Assembly (NCBI RefSeq): GCF_017353175.1
Contig: NZ_JAFMYW010000005.1
Span: 186,001 to 250,000 of the forward strand
Length of the DNA stretch: 64,000 nt
Direction: 5' to 3'
Source: Fibrella forsythiae
Lineage (GTDB): Bacteria > Bacteroidota > Bacteroidia > Cytophagales > Spirosomataceae
Shown here: piece by piece, positions 46,110-55,756 of the stretch
How the letters are laid out: every line of letters begins with the position of its first letter
How positions within the stretch are numbered: position 1 is the first letter of the stretch
The notes under the pieces: model-generated
Databases searched by the model: none
Told to the model about the DNA's origin: nothing
The model's input: the letters and a program-made list of their open reading frames with translations, nothing else
Translations under genes and position numbers: made by a program

Positions 46110-46976
46110 CTACTTCACGGCTTTGACAACGTACCCCGCTTCACGGAGGAGATTTAACAGGCCATTGGGGCCTGTGAGGTGACCAATGCCCACGGCAATA
46201 AAGGTAGACCGCTCAGCCATAATAGGACGCAATTGGCTCATCCAGCGCAAGTTTCGGTCGTCGATGAGTGCGTAAAGATCGGCGGGGCTGTCGCTCTCTC
46301 GCTGAAACAAGGTCCACATACCGTCGAGGTCGGCGCGTAGGTAAAGATCTGTCAGATTGTCTCCCTGGGATCTGGGTACGTTCTTCTGCTTCACCATACG
46401 GACCAGATTCTCAGCCTGTTTCTCTACAGACTGCCTATTGTAGAGCAGGGTCAGTTGTTCATCGAGCGTTTCAAGGCCTTTCAGCGGCTTTTGGGCGGCC
46501 TGCGCCTGCTTCACGAAATACAGGTCAATGGGTTGGCCCGAGAATTTGGTGAGCGTATCCGATCGTTGACGGGCGTAAGCTACGCTAAGGGCAGAAGCAA
46601 TGATGACCGGTTTTATCTGGTTATAAAACGACAGTTCCTGACCCGTTACGGCGTTGAACTCGTCGGCAACGAGTTTGTAATCCGAGGCATCGATCAGCCG
46701 GATCAAGTTATTGTCGGCCATAGTCGCGTACTGCCGCACTTTGCCTGCTTCCGACGAATCGAACACCATTTCAACCACTACGCCGTCTGCCGCCTCGAAA
46801 TGACGCCGGGTCAGCGAGTCCTGTTTCAGGAAGCTATCGCGCAGAATGTGGTAGGTGCCGAAGAGATACGACGGTTTGGCCAGCCCGTTGCCCGAAATTT
46901 GCCAAAGTAAAGACTGACCGTGCGTTGACAGGCCTGAAAACAGCAGAAAAGCGACGAGAAGACGGAGCCGATTCAT
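46110..46976 (-). CDS. TraB/GumN-family protein, exported
   Basis: 288 residues with a signal peptide (MNRLRLLVAFLLFSGLSTHG). Family marks: LLWQISGNGLAKPSYLFGTY with the HILRDSF region at the N-terminus (GTxH motif as GTYHIL), the central LETLDEQLTLL, and GIGHLTGPNGLLNLLREAGY at the C-terminus, matching the conserved GxxH...GLL of TraB/TiKi domains. Relatives are proposed proteases (Tiki/TraB), but the bacterial function is unproven. Single gene. Confidence 0.88.
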   Translation of the reverse strand: MNRLRLLVAFLLFSGLSTHGQSLLWQISGNGLAKPSYLFGTYHILRDSFLKQDSLTRRHFEAADGVVVEMVFDSSEAGKVRQYATMADNNLIRLIDASDYKLVADEFNAVTGQELSFYNQIKPVIIASALSVAYARQRSDTLTKFSGQPIDLYFVKQAQAAQKPLKGLETLDEQLTLLYNRQSVEKQAENLVRMVKQKNVPRSQGDNLTDLYLRADLDGMWTLFQRESDSPADLYALIDDRNLRWMSQLRPIMAERSTFIAVGIGHLTGPNGLLNLLREAGYVVKAVK

Positions 46977-47072
46977 GAGATAAATTCTTTGTTTTATACC
47001 GTACTTCTTGCCGTCTGGCCCGAAAAATCGTGGTTTTATCTATTTTTCACCTTTTAGACGGTCGGCACACTT

Positions 47073-47080
47073 TACTTTTG
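47073..47080 (+). promoter_or_regulatory. -7 box candidate for the 47150 receptor
   Basis: TACTTTTG, an exact TAnnTTTG match. A TTT at 47052-47054 stands 18 bases upstream, a weak -33. The leader to the ATG at 47150 is about 60-65 bases. Confidence 0.45.
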
Positions 47081-47149
47081 GTCTAGTACTAACAAATAAT
47101 GTGCCCTCACCGTTACTAAGTTGATTCACCGGACACAACCACAACAGGA

Positions 47150-49540
47150 ATGAAATACATACGTCTACTTTGCTTAATGCTGATTGTCAGTGGATTGGTA
47201 TTTAGCGCTCAGGCACAGGACAAGCTAACCGTAAACGGCTACGTTAAAGACGCCTCAGATGGCGAAGGGCTGATCGGAGTATCCGTCTATAGTAAAGAAA
47301 GCGGTACAGGTGCCGTGACCAATAACTACGGCTTCTACGCCATCACCCTGCCTAGGGGGACCTACACGTTTGTAATCTCCTATGTGGGCTATGAGAAACA
47401 GACCCGCACTATTACCCTTACGGATCAGAACGTTCGCCTCGATCTGGAATTGAAAGAAGAAGGCCGTGACCTGAAAGAGCTTGTTGTATCGACCCGGCGC
47501 GAAGACGACAATGTGACAAACATTGAAATGAGCGTGAACAAGGTCGACATCAAGACAATCCAGCGCATTCCGGCCTTGCTCGGTGAAGTAGACGTAGTGC
47601 GCAGCATTCAGCTGCTGCCCGGCGTATCCACCGTTGGCGAAGGAGCTACCGGTTTCAACGTACGCGGAGGGGGGATTGACCAGAACCTGGTCTTGCTCGA
47701 TGAAGCGCCGGTCTACAACTCATCCCACCTGTTCGGTTTTTTCTCGGTCTTTAACCCCGACGCCGTGAAAGACGTGAAACTCATCAAGGGCGGTATTCCG
47801 GCTATGTATGGTGGCCGGATAGCCTCGATCCTGGATGTTCGGTTGAAAGAGGGTAACTCGAAAAAAGGCGAATTGAATGGAGGTATTGGTTTGATTTTTA
47901 GTCGATTATCATACGAGCGGCCACTGTTTAAAGGGAAAGGCTCATTCATTATTGCCGGTCGCCGGTCGTATGCAGATGTGTTGGCTCAACCTTTTCTGAC
48001 GGGTAACCTGAAAGGCTCACAATTCTATTTCTACGATCTGACAGCCAAAGGCAACGTGCACCTCAATGAGAAAAACACGCTGTTCCTGTCGGGCTATTTT
48101 GGGCGTGATGTGTTTGGCGCCGATTTCGGCTTCAACTGGGGGAACGCCACTACCTCGCTCCGCTGGAACAAGGTATTCAATGACAAACTGTTCCTGAACA
48201 CCACGGCTTTCTATAGCAATTACGATTATTCGCTCGATTCTGACCTTCGGAAGAAAGCCGAAAATGCCAACGATTATTTCCGCACCAATTCCAAGATCGT
48301 CAACTACAGCATCAAACCCGATTTTACCCTCTACTGGAATAAGAACACGATCACGTTTGGCGGGCAGGCGTTGCTGTATGATTTCCAGCCCGGCACCGCC
48401 ACGGCCGCAAGTGCGGGCGTGGTTCGCTCGTTTGGGTTGAAGAGTAAATACGCGCTGGAGAGCTCGTTGTATGTTGGGAATGAACAACAAGCTACCACCC
48501 GGATTCAGCTGCAATACGGTTTGCGTTATTCGTTCTACCAATATCTGGGGCCGGGTGAAGTGTATACGTTCGGCCAGTCAGAAACGCCGGGTCTGCGCAG
48601 TAAGCCGCTCCTTAGCACAAAGACCTACTCAACCGGCGAAACCATCCAGACGTACGGTAATCTGGAGCCTCGTTTTGCGCTGAAGTATGACCTTACCCCC
48701 GGTAGTTCGCTGAAATTGAGCTACAACCGGCTGGCGCAATACGTACACCTGCTCTCGAACACCACCGCTTCAACACCCCTCGACGTCTGGACACCCTCGA
48801 CCAATAACGTAGCTCCCCAACTGGCTGATCAGGTGGCAGCGGGTTATTTCCGCAACTTTGGCGGGTCAGACGGTAACCTGTTCGAAGCGTCGGTGGAAGT
48901 GTATTACAAGTCGCTGCAAAACCAGATCGACTACATTGACCGGGCCAATCTGGTGCTGAACCAGTACCTGGAAGCCGATCTGCTATCGGGGAAAGGCCGG
49001 GCCTACGGGGCTGAGTTCTATCTCCGGAAAACGAAAGGTCAACTCAACGGATGGCTCAGCTACACGCTGGCTAAAACTGAGCGGCAGGTAACGGGCGTTA
49101 ACGAGAATAACTGGTACCCAACCCGTTTTGATAAGCGCCATACCCTAAACTTGGTTGCTCTCTACGACCCTATCCGCTCGAAACGGTGGAGCTTCTCGGC
49201 CACATTTGTGTTTGCCAGCGGCACACCTGCCACGTTCTTCAACAACCGCTACACTTTTCAGAATATTGCCGTGGGCACCAACCCCGACGATGTACGGAAC
49301 AACTACCGGATTCAGCCCTATCACCGCCTCGATCTGGCGGCAACGCTGCAGGGCCGACGCAAGCCGGGCAAACGGAAGGAAGACAACTGGGTATTCTCGG
49401 TCTATAACGCCTACGCCCGTAAGAATCCGTTCTCGGAGTATTACCGGGCCAATCCTGACAATACTATACAGACCCAGGCCATTCGGTACTCGGTTTTTGC
49501 TACGATCATTCCGTCGGTTACCTACAACTTTAAATTCTGA
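47150..49540 (+). CDS. TonB-dependent receptor with carboxypeptidase-like N-terminal domain
   Basis: 796 residues with a signal peptide (MKYIRLLCLMLIVSGLVFSA). Beta-sandwich regulatory domain at about 25-110 (LTVNGYVKDASDGEGLIGVS; YVGYEKQTRTITLTD), plug domain (DVVRSIQLLPGVSTVGEGAT; GFNVRGGGIDQNLVLLDEAP), then barrel strands to the C-terminal Phe (NFKF). It belongs to the receptor type that is paired with DUF4249 lipoproteins in Bacteroidota rather than with SusD. It is followed 44 bases later by such a lipoprotein gene. The substrate is unknown. Confidence 0.92.
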   Translation: MKYIRLLCLMLIVSGLVFSAQAQDKLTVNGYVKDASDGEGLIGVSVYSKESGTGAVTNNYGFYAITLPRGTYTFVISYVGYEKQTRTITLTDQNVRLDLELKEEGRDLKELVVSTRREDDNVTNIEMSVNKVDIKTIQRIPALLGEVDVVRSIQLLPGVSTVGEGATGFNVRGGGIDQNLVLLDEAPVYNSSHLFGFFSVFNPDAVKDVKLIKGGIPAMYGGRIASILDVRLKEGNSKKGELNGGIGLIFSRLSYERPLFKGKGSFIIAGRRSYADVLAQPFLTGNLKGSQFYFYDLTAKGNVHLNEKNTLFLSGYFGRDVFGADFGFNWGNATTSLRWNKVFNDKLFLNTTAFYSNYDYSLDSDLRKKAENANDYFRTNSKIVNYSIKPDFTLYWNKNTITFGGQALLYDFQPGTATAASAGVVRSFGLKSKYALESSLYVGNEQQATTRIQLQYGLRYSFYQYLGPGEVYTFGQSETPGLRSKPLLSTKTYSTGETIQTYGNLEPRFALKYDLTPGSSLKLSYNRLAQYVHLLSNTTASTPLDVWTPSTNNVAPQLADQVAAGYFRNFGGSDGNLFEASVEVYYKSLQNQIDYIDRANLVLNQYLEADLLSGKGRAYGAEFYLRKTKGQLNGWLSYTLAKTERQVTGVNENNWYPTRFDKRHTLNLVALYDPIRSKRWSFSATFVFASGTPATFFNNRYTFQNIAVGTNPDDVRNNYRIQPYHRLDLAATLQGRRKPGKRKEDNWVFSVYNAYARKNPFSEYYRANPDNTIQTQAIRYSVFATIIPSVTYNFKF

Positions 49541-49584
49541 GCCACCAACGTACCTGGTAAACGTACCTCATACATTCACTAATC

Positions 49585-50496
49585 ATGAAAGTAAGCTCAT
49601 TCATATACGCTATTGCTGCGCTAACGATGGCCGTTGCGTTGAGCAGCTGCGAAACCGTCATCAACGCTAACATCGCCTCGGCTCCAACCGAACTGGCGGT
49701 TGATGCGTGGCTGACCGACCAACCCGGCGAGCAGCAAATAAAGCTGACACAAACGACCAATTATTTTAACAATGCTACGCCAACGCCCGCGTTGAGTGCC
49801 AGCGTTACCGTGGGCGATAACACCGGGCGGGTGTTCAACTTTACCGATCCCGACAACGACGGTGTGTACACCTGGAAACCCGCCAACACCCGTGATACAA
49901 CCAAAATCGGCGTTATTGGACGTACCTACGGCCTTAGCATTCAGTATCAGGGGGAGAGTTACGCCGCTGCCGCGCAGATGCCCCGCGTTCCGCGCATCGA
50001 CTCGGTAACGTTTACGAAAGAGAAAATTACCCCACTGTCGAGCGAAGAAGGGTACAGGGCCGAATTTTTTGCCAACGATCTGGCCGGGGCTGTCGATTAC
50101 TATTATATCCGCTTCTACCGCAATGGGCAATTGCAGGTTCGCCCGCAGGATATCGTGCTGGCCTATAATGGAGCTTTCCGCGGTAGTGCCGACACCGACG
50201 GGCTAATGTTTATCCGTCCGATTCGGCGGTCGATCAACCCCGAAAAATTATACGCCCTAAATGATTCGGTCCGGGTCGAACTCCGGTCTATTACGTTTGA
50301 GGGCTATACGTTTTGGGAATTGCTGAAAGCACAGTTACAAAACGCGGGGCTATTTGCCACACCGCCGTCGAACGTACCCAGCAACATTCGAAACCTGAAA
50401 ACGGGTGGTACGCCGGCGGTAGGTTTCTTTCTTGTGTCACCGGTTCGTACCCGTACCACCGTGGTGTCGGCGGCGAATCTACGCAACGGGGCGTGA
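49585..50496 (+). CDS. DUF4249 lipoprotein, partner of the upstream receptor
   Basis: 303 residues. Lipoprotein signal (MKVSSFIYAIAALTMAVALSS, then C at 22). The body is beta-rich, as in DUF4249 (ELAVDAWLTDQPGEQQIKLT, then TYGLSIQYQGESYAAAAQMP). Genes of this family almost always follow TonB receptors like the one at 47150, so a surface lipoprotein that delivers or captures ligand is likely (inference). Its last 18 bases overlap the convergent small gene at 50479. Confidence 0.88.
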   Translation: MKVSSFIYAIAALTMAVALSSCETVINANIASAPTELAVDAWLTDQPGEQQIKLTQTTNYFNNATPTPALSASVTVGDNTGRVFNFTDPDNDGVYTWKPANTRDTTKIGVIGRTYGLSIQYQGESYAAAAQMPRVPRIDSVTFTKEKITPLSSEEGYRAEFFANDLAGAVDYYYIRFYRNGQLQVRPQDIVLAYNGAFRGSADTDGLMFIRPIRRSINPEKLYALNDSVRVELRSITFEGYTFWELLKAQLQNAGLFATPPSNVPSNIRNLKTGGTPAVGFFLVSPVRTRTTVVSAANLRNGA

Positions 50497-50625
50497 GAGG
50501 CCGAGCATCTTGCGGCCAACCACATACACGGCCATACCGGCAATGATGAACAGGCTGGCCGAAACAGTCAGGAATACGCCAAGGAAGGCGAGGCACGTCA
50601 ATACAAAGAGGAGCAGGCTTTTCAT
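50479..50625 (-). CDS. Possible 48-residue single-span membrane protein
   Basis: ATG at 50625 on the minus strand, 48 residues: hydrophobic helices MKSLLLFVLTCLAFLGVFLT and ASLFIIAGMAVYVVGRKML. The composition looks like a genuine small membrane protein. Its ATG follows the terminator-like hairpin at 50629-50668 without a gap, and the end overlaps the DUF4249 gene on the other strand. It may be expressed by read-through from udk. Confidence 0.5.
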   Translation of the reverse strand: MKSLLLFVLTCLAFLGVFLTVSASLFIIAGMAVYVVGRKMLGLSRPVA

Positions 50626-50628
50626 AAA

Positions 50629-50668
50629 AATGGCGATAAGAATAACACTAGTTATTCTTATCGCCATT
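50629..50668. terminator. Terminator hairpin downstream of udk
   Basis: Perfect 18-bp arms (50629-50646 and 50651-50668), loop ACTA. On the minus strand it is followed by a T-run (TTTTT including arm ends) and begins 26 bases after the udk stop. It can also form on the plus strand after the DUF4249 gene. Confidence 0.75.
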
Positions 50669-50694
50669 CAATTTTTGTGCCAACCTTTTCCGGT

Positions 50695-51351
50695 TTATGA
50701 AATCTTTGCTTTCAAGTATTCTATGACTACGTTCAGGCCCTTCTGGTAGTGTATGTTATTGGGAATCACGATGTCGGCCTCGGCGCGATATGGCTTAATG
50801 AACTGCTTGTAGGTTGGTTTGACGTGATTTTTCCAGCGGTACATCACATCGTCGAGGTCGTAGCCGCGCTCTTCGGCATCTCGTTTTACCCGTCGCTCGA
50901 GCTTGATGCTGTTTTTGGCGTCGATGAAGATCTTCAAATCCATCTGGTCAGATAACTCCCGGAAGTGAAATACGAAAATGCCCTCGACCACGATAATTGG
51001 GGCGGGGGTGAAGGTCAATAGGGTTGGAACAACATCAGGATTATTGAAGGTGTATTCTTTCTGAGTGACCGTCTCGCCCCGGCGAAGTTGCCCGATATGT
51101 TCGGCGTACAGGTGATGGTCGATCGTTTCGGGCATGTCGAAATTATGAATGCCCTGGTCATCGACGGCAATCTCGTGGAGGCTACGATAGTAGTTATCCT
51201 GCGAAATCAGACAGACTTGATGCGGTTGAAACGCGTTTAACAATCCTTTTAGGAATGACGTTTTGCCAGATGCGCTGCCGCCAGTGATACCAACAATGTA
51301 TGGTTGCACAAGTATTGATGAATAAGTAGGTAAATAATTGTCGGCCAGCAT
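50695..51351 (-). CDS. udk: Uridine kinase
   Basis: 218 residues from the ATG at 51351; a GTG 14 codons later (just before QPYIVGITGG) is an alternative start. It phosphorylates uridine and cytidine (salvage). P-loop GITGGSASGKTS (about 21-32), the substrate motifs SQDNYYRSL and NFDMPETIDHHLYAEHIGQL, the VVEGIFVFHFREL strand (Walker B-like), and the RRVKRDAEERGYDLDDVMYR lid. Length is normal. It is divergent from ilvD and followed by a terminator hairpin. Confidence 0.94.
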   Translation of the reverse strand: MLADNYLPTYSSILVQPYIVGITGGSASGKTSFLKGLLNAFQPHQVCLISQDNYYRSLHEIAVDDQGIHNFDMPETIDHHLYAEHIGQLRRGETVTQKEYTFNNPDVVPTLLTFTPAPIIVVEGIFVFHFRELSDQMDLKIFIDAKNSIKLERRVKRDAEERGYDLDDVMYRWKNHVKPTYKQFIKPYRAEADIVIPNNIHYQKGLNVVIEYLKAKIS

Positions 51352-51541
51352 ACCTGACCGCTACTTATACAAAGGTACGCCAGACGAGTAGTTCAACGTT
51401 AATGCGCATCGATACAGCAGGAATAAGTTGTGTTATCAGGCATTAGCCAATGGCGGTCATATAATATGACTGGACTTTTAGCCTAAAAATGCTTGCGTAA
51501 TCGAGTGCAAACTTGTTCCTTTACAGCGTTATTACGCAATC

Positions 51542-51555
51542 AGCGAAATTTCGCT
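51542..51555. promoter_or_regulatory. 14-bp palindrome in the ilvD leader
   Basis: AGCGAAATTTCGCT, a perfect palindrome ending nine bases before the ilvD ATG. A second weak inverted repeat, GCGTAAT...ATTACGC, spans about 51494-51540. Either may be a regulator site or an RNA fold controlling the ilv operon. I see no leader peptide rich in branched-chain codons. Confidence 0.4.
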
Positions 51556-51564
51556 AAAAGAATA

Positions 51565-53265
51565 ATGATTACAGACGCTCCTGCCACGCAACTGAACCGG
51601 TTCAGCCAAACGCTTACCCAGAAAATGGATAACCCCGCCGCTAAAGCCATGCTTTACGGAATCGGGTTGACCGCCGACGACATGCAAAAGCCCCAGATTG
51701 GCATTGCCAGTACGGGCTATGAAGGCAACACGTGTAACATGCACCTCAACGGCCTGTCGGTTTACGTTAAACAGGGTATCCAGGCAAACGGGCTGGTGGG
51801 ACTGATCTTTAACACCATCGGCGTATCAGACGGCATGACCAACGGCAACGACGGCATGCGTTACTCGTTGCCTAGCCGCGACCTGATCGCCGATAGTATC
51901 GAGTCGGTGGTAATGGCGCAGTGGTACGATGGCGTAGTAACGGTAGTTGGCTGTGATAAAAACATGCCCGGTGCCATTATGGCTATGGCCCGTCTCGATC
52001 GGCCCGGTATTATGGTATACGGCGGTACCATCCGATCGGGCCACTATAAAGGTCAGAAACTCGATATTGTGTCGGCGTTTGAGGCATTGGGAAAGAAGTA
52101 CGCAGGCAGCATTTCTGACGAAGATTACGAGGGCGTTATTCGCAATTCGATTCCCGGCGCAGGTGCCTGTGGCGGCATGTATACGGCCAACACCATGGCC
52201 AGCAGCATCGAGGCCATGGGCCTGAGCTTGCCCTTTAGCAGCAGCTATCCGGCCACGCATGAAGGCAAGCAGGAGGAGTGTAAGAAGATCGGTGCCGCCA
52301 TGCGCGTTCTGCTCGAACGCAATATCACCCCCGCTGATATCATCACCAAAAAATCGCTTGAAAACGCGCTGACGGTAGTAATGGCCCTGGGTGGATCAAC
52401 CAACGCGGTGTTGCACTACCTGGCCATTGCCCGCTCGGCCGGCCTCGACTTATCACTTGATGATATTCAGGCGATTAGCGACCGGGTGCCGTTCCTGGCC
52501 GATCTGAAGCCGAGCGGTAAGTATTATATGGAAGATATGCTGGCCATTGGCGGTGTGCCGGCGGTAATGAAATACCTCTACCAGAACGGCATGATCCACG
52601 GCGATTGCCTGACCGTAACGGGTAAAACGGTAGCCGAGAACCTTGCCGACATCCCAGAGCTGGATTTTGAGAATCAAAGCATTGTTCGTCCATTGAGTAA
52701 TCCGATTAAAGCTACGGGCCATATTCAGATTCTGCGTGGTAATCTGGCCCCAAAGGGTTCAGTAGCCAAGATTACAGGTAAAGAAGGGCTCCGTTTTGAA
52801 GGCGTTGCCAAGGTGTGTGAGCACGAAGGCGAAGTGATCGAGGCGCTGTCGAAAGGAGAAATACTGCCTGGTCAGGTAATCGTTATCAGGAACAGCGGCC
52901 CCAAAGGTGGCCCTGGCATGAGCGAAATGCTGAAGCCAACCTCAGCCATTATGGGTGCTGGTCTGGGCGACAAAGTAGCCCTCATCACTGACGGTCGTTT
53001 CTCGGGTGGCACCCACGGTTTCGTAGTAGGCCACGTAACCCCCGAAGCCTTCGACGGCGGTCCGATTGCCTTCGTAAAAGATGGCGACAAGATCACGCTC
53101 GACGCCGTTGGCCGTGAACTGACGCTACACATTTCAGACGAAGAAATGGCCGAACGCCGTAGCCATTGGACGCAGCCTGTTCCACCGTTTACCAAAGGCG
53201 TATTAGGCAAATACATCCGTAACGTAAAATCAGCCAGCGAAGGCTGTGTAACAGACGAAGCTTAA
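51565..53265 (+). CDS. ilvD: Dihydroxy-acid dehydratase
   Basis: 566 residues from the ATG at 51565 ([14 protein letters not shown]); the frame open from 51493 is not needed. It dehydrates 2,3-dihydroxy-isovalerate and -methylvalerate to the 2-keto acids of valine and isoleucine. Fe-S/ILVD marks: [14 protein letters not shown] (first Cys), [20 protein letters not shown] (second Cys, CDKN), [20 protein letters not shown] (third Cys), and the C-terminal [16 protein letters not shown]. It is the first gene of the ilv block, 17 bases before the methyltransferase. Confidence 0.97.
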   Translation: MITDAPATQLNRFSQTLTQKMDNPAAKAMLYGIGLTADDMQKPQIGIASTGYEGNTCNMHLNGLSVYVKQGIQANGLVGLIFNTIGVSDGMTNGNDGMRYSLPSRDLIADSIESVVMAQWYDGVVTVVGCDKNMPGAIMAMARLDRPGIMVYGGTIRSGHYKGQKLDIVSAFEALGKKYAGSISDEDYEGVIRNSIPGAGACGGMYTANTMASSIEAMGLSLPFSSSYPATHEGKQEECKKIGAAMRVLLERNITPADIITKKSLENALTVVMALGGSTNAVLHYLAIARSAGLDLSLDDIQAISDRVPFLADLKPSGKYYMEDMLAIGGVPAVMKYLYQNGMIHGDCLTVTGKTVAENLADIPELDFENQSIVRPLSNPIKATGHIQILRGNLAPKGSVAKITGKEGLRFEGVAKVCEHEGEVIEALSKGEILPGQVIVIRNSGPKGGPGMSEMLKPTSAIMGAGLGDKVALITDGRFSGGTHGFVVGHVTPEAFDGGPIAFVKDGDKITLDAVGRELTLHISDEEMAERRSHWTQPVPPFTKGVLGKYIRNVKSASEGCVTDEA

Positions 53266-53282
53266 CTGATCAACCTAATCTC

Positions 53283-53864
53283 ATGTATACCGACGACGTC
53301 ACTGCGCTTCCAAAAGGCTTTTCTGCTATAGAAATTGCCAGTAAGTCCATTCGTTTTTCAATGCCGTCTGACCTGCAAACGGGGGCGTTGCTAAAAACGC
53401 TGGTTGGGGCGAAGCCAGGAGCGCGCATACTGGAGATTGGAACGGGCACGGGTCTGGCAACAGCCTGGCTACTGGCCGGTATGGATGCCGAATCGTCGCT
53501 GATTTCGATCGATAATGACGCAACCTACCAAGCCGTTGCCGACAATATTCTGGGTGATGATACTCGTTTGCAACTGCTGTGTACCGACGCAGGTACGTGG
53601 TTGGAAGACGCGGATAGTACCCAACAGTTCGACTTGATTTTTGCCGACGCCTGGCCCGGTAAATATGCGAACCTCGACGCGGCGCTGGGTACGTTGTCGG
53701 CGGGTGGTATGTACATCATCGACGATATGCTGCCACAACCCAACTGGCCCGAAGGCCACGCCGAAAAGGTAGACAAACTCGTTGCCGATCTGGAAAGCCG
53801 TGACGATTTGCAACTGGTAAAAATGGCCTGGTCGACGGGGATTTTGATTGCCACGAAGAAATAG
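53283..53864 (+). CDS. Class I SAM-dependent methyltransferase
   Basis: 193 residues. SAM-binding motif I ARILEIGTGTGLATAWLLAG, acidic motif SLISIDNDATYQAV, then FDLIFADAWPGKYANL and GGMYIIDDMLPQPNWPEGHA. The order is that of the O-methyltransferase (COMT-like) family, but without the N-terminal helical part, so the substrate is unknown. It is translated between ilvD and ilvB with short gaps (17 and 48 bases), an uncommon place for a methyltransferase. Confidence 0.85.
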   Translation: MYTDDVTALPKGFSAIEIASKSIRFSMPSDLQTGALLKTLVGAKPGARILEIGTGTGLATAWLLAGMDAESSLISIDNDATYQAVADNILGDDTRLQLLCTDAGTWLEDADSTQQFDLIFADAWPGKYANLDAALGTLSAGGMYIIDDMLPQPNWPEGHAEKVDKLVADLESRDDLQLVKMAWSTGILIATKK

Positions 53865-53912
53865 CCGCTTGAACACAACAAACTGAACAGTATCAACAAC
53901 CTGCACCACTCT

Positions 53913-55655
53913 ATGGAAACGGTCAGCGTCTTACCTGAACTAACAATTGAGCCGACGGAAATCAAACTGATGTCGGGTTCAGAGGCCCTCATGCGCTCGC
54001 TGGTAGCCGAGAAGGTCGATACCATTTTTGGTTATCCTGGCGGGGCGATCATGCCGGTGTATGATGCCCTCTACGACTTTCAGGATCAGATTAACCATAT
54101 TCTGGTTCGGCATGAGCAGGGCGCCGGCCACGCTGCGCAGGGCTATGCCCGGATGCAGGGCCGCGCGGGCGTATGCCTCGTGACGTCTGGTCCGGGCGCC
54201 ACCAACCTGGTTACGGCCATCGCCGATGCCTTGATCGACTCTACGCCGCTGGTGTGCATTGTGGGACAGGTAGGTAAAAAACTGCTTGGTACCGATGCCT
54301 TCCAGGAAGCCGACGTGATGGGCGTGACCATGCCGATTACAAAGTGGAACTACCAGATCACTAGTGCCGACGAGGTGCCGGAGATTATGGCTAAAGCGTT
54401 CTACATCGCCCAGTCAGGCCGGCCGGGGCCAGTGCTGATCGACATGACCAAGTCGGCACAACTGGAGTTAATGACGCAGCCATTTGTGTACGAACGTTGC
54501 CAGACGATTATCAGCTACCGGCCACGTCTGACCCCAAAGCAGGATCAGGTTGAAGCCGCTGCCAAGTTGATCAACGAGGCAAAACGTCCCTACATTTTTG
54601 CGGGTCATGGCGTGCAACTGGCCAAGGCCGAAGAAGAACTGCTGGCATTCGCTGAGAAAACAGGCATTCCTGTCGCCACAACACTGCTGGGCCAGTCGAC
54701 TATTCCAACCAATCACCCAAACTATGTGGGTTGGCTGGGTATGCACGGCAACTATGGCCCCAACGTTCTGACAGATCAGGCCGACGTGATTATTGCCATC
54801 GGCATGCGTTTCGACGATCGGGTAACGGGCGATGCCAGCAAATACATCCGGCAGGCCAAGGTAATCCATGTCGAGATCGACCCGGCCGAAATAGACAAGA
54901 TCATCAAGGCGCATGCGCCAATCGTTGGTGATGCCAGAGAGGTGTTGAAAGCACTACTGCCATTGGTCAAAGAGAATGACCATACGGTTTGGCGCAATGA
55001 GTTCAGGAAGTATGATGTAATTGAGAATGAGAATATTACGGCCCCTGAGTTGAGCGGAGATACCGAGAAGATCAAAATGGCCGAAGTGATTGATTTGCTT
55101 TCGCGAAAGACCAACGGTAACGCCGTCCTGGTTACCGACGTTGGTCAGCACCAGATGATGGCATCGCGCTATTATCAGTTCCGGCAGAAGAACAGTCTTG
55201 TTACCTCAGGCGGTATGGGTACAATGGGCTTTGCTCTCCCCGCCGCGTTCGGTGCGCAGGTAGCAGCTCCCGATCGGCAGGTGGTAGCCATCATTGGCGA
55301 TGGTTGTTTCCAGATGACCCTGCAGGAACTGGGCACCATTGTGCAGAACGAACAGCCCGTGAAAGCCATCATCCTAAATAACAACTTCCTGGGAATGGTA
55401 CGGCAGTGGCAACAGCTTTTCCACAGCCGCCGCTACTCGTTCGTTGAACTGCAAAATCCTGATTTCGTCACGATTGCCAAAGGGTTCGGTATGGCGGGCC
55501 ATACCTGTAACGAGCGCGAAACCCTCTCTGACTCGCTCGACCAGATGCTGGCCTTCGACGGTCCCTATCTGCTGGAGGTGATCGTTGAAAAAGAAGAAAA
55601 CGTGTTCCCAATGGTGCCAGCCGGTGCCAGCGTGTCGCAAATTAGACTAAAGTGA
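53913..55655 (+). CDS. ilvB: Acetolactate synthase large subunit
   Basis: 580 residues, full length. A thiamine-diphosphate enzyme that makes acetolactate (valine/leucine path) and acetohydroxybutyrate (isoleucine path). N-terminal FGYPGGAIMPVYDAL and HEQGAGHAAQGYARM (the catalytic Glu), GVCLVTSGPGATNLVTAIAD, central RFDDRVTGD, C-terminal TPP/Mg motif with GDGCFQMTLQELGTI and LNNNFLGMVRQWQQLF. A catalytic subunit. Its regulatory partner ilvN is not directly next to it: 563 bases with a hairpin and a four-helix-bundle gene separate them. Confidence 0.97.
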   Translation: METVSVLPELTIEPTEIKLMSGSEALMRSLVAEKVDTIFGYPGGAIMPVYDALYDFQDQINHILVRHEQGAGHAAQGYARMQGRAGVCLVTSGPGATNLVTAIADALIDSTPLVCIVGQVGKKLLGTDAFQEADVMGVTMPITKWNYQITSADEVPEIMAKAFYIAQSGRPGPVLIDMTKSAQLELMTQPFVYERCQTIISYRPRLTPKQDQVEAAAKLINEAKRPYIFAGHGVQLAKAEEELLAFAEKTGIPVATTLLGQSTIPTNHPNYVGWLGMHGNYGPNVLTDQADVIIAIGMRFDDRVTGDASKYIRQAKVIHVEIDPAEIDKIIKAHAPIVGDAREVLKALLPLVKENDHTVWRNEFRKYDVIENENITAPELSGDTEKIKMAEVIDLLSRKTNGNAVLVTDVGQHQMMASRYYQFRQKNSLVTSGGMGTMGFALPAAFGAQVAAPDRQVVAIIGDGCFQMTLQELGTIVQNEQPVKAIILNNNFLGMVRQWQQLFHSRRYSFVELQNPDFVTIAKGFGMAGHTCNERETLSDSLDQMLAFDGPYLLEVIVEKEENVFPMVPAGASVSQIRLK

Positions 55656-55740
55656 GTTTACTGTTTTCAGTTTTCTGTTGCTTCACTCTTTATAATCAGG
55701 TACGTTGATGCGATACAACAGAAGACTGTAAACGGAAAAC
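55656..55740. repeat. Heptad-arm intergenic hairpin, copy 5 (ilvB side)
   Basis: The left arm (55656-55681, GTTTACTGTTTTCAGTTTTC and on) reads as TTACTGT, TTTCAGT, TTTCTGT, then TGC. The right arm (55715-55740) is its imperfect complement. The loop contains AGGTACGTT. It begins one base after the ilvB stop codon. The same arm motif returns at 56181-56215, at the end of the four-helix-bundle gene. Confidence 0.82.
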
Positions 55741-55756
55741 TTTTTAACTGGATTTC

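Noticed and set aside
4716-55740. The heptad hairpins as ordinary rho-independent terminators
   Set aside because: Most lie between co-directional genes of one operon, lack a U-run, and fill the whole spacer.
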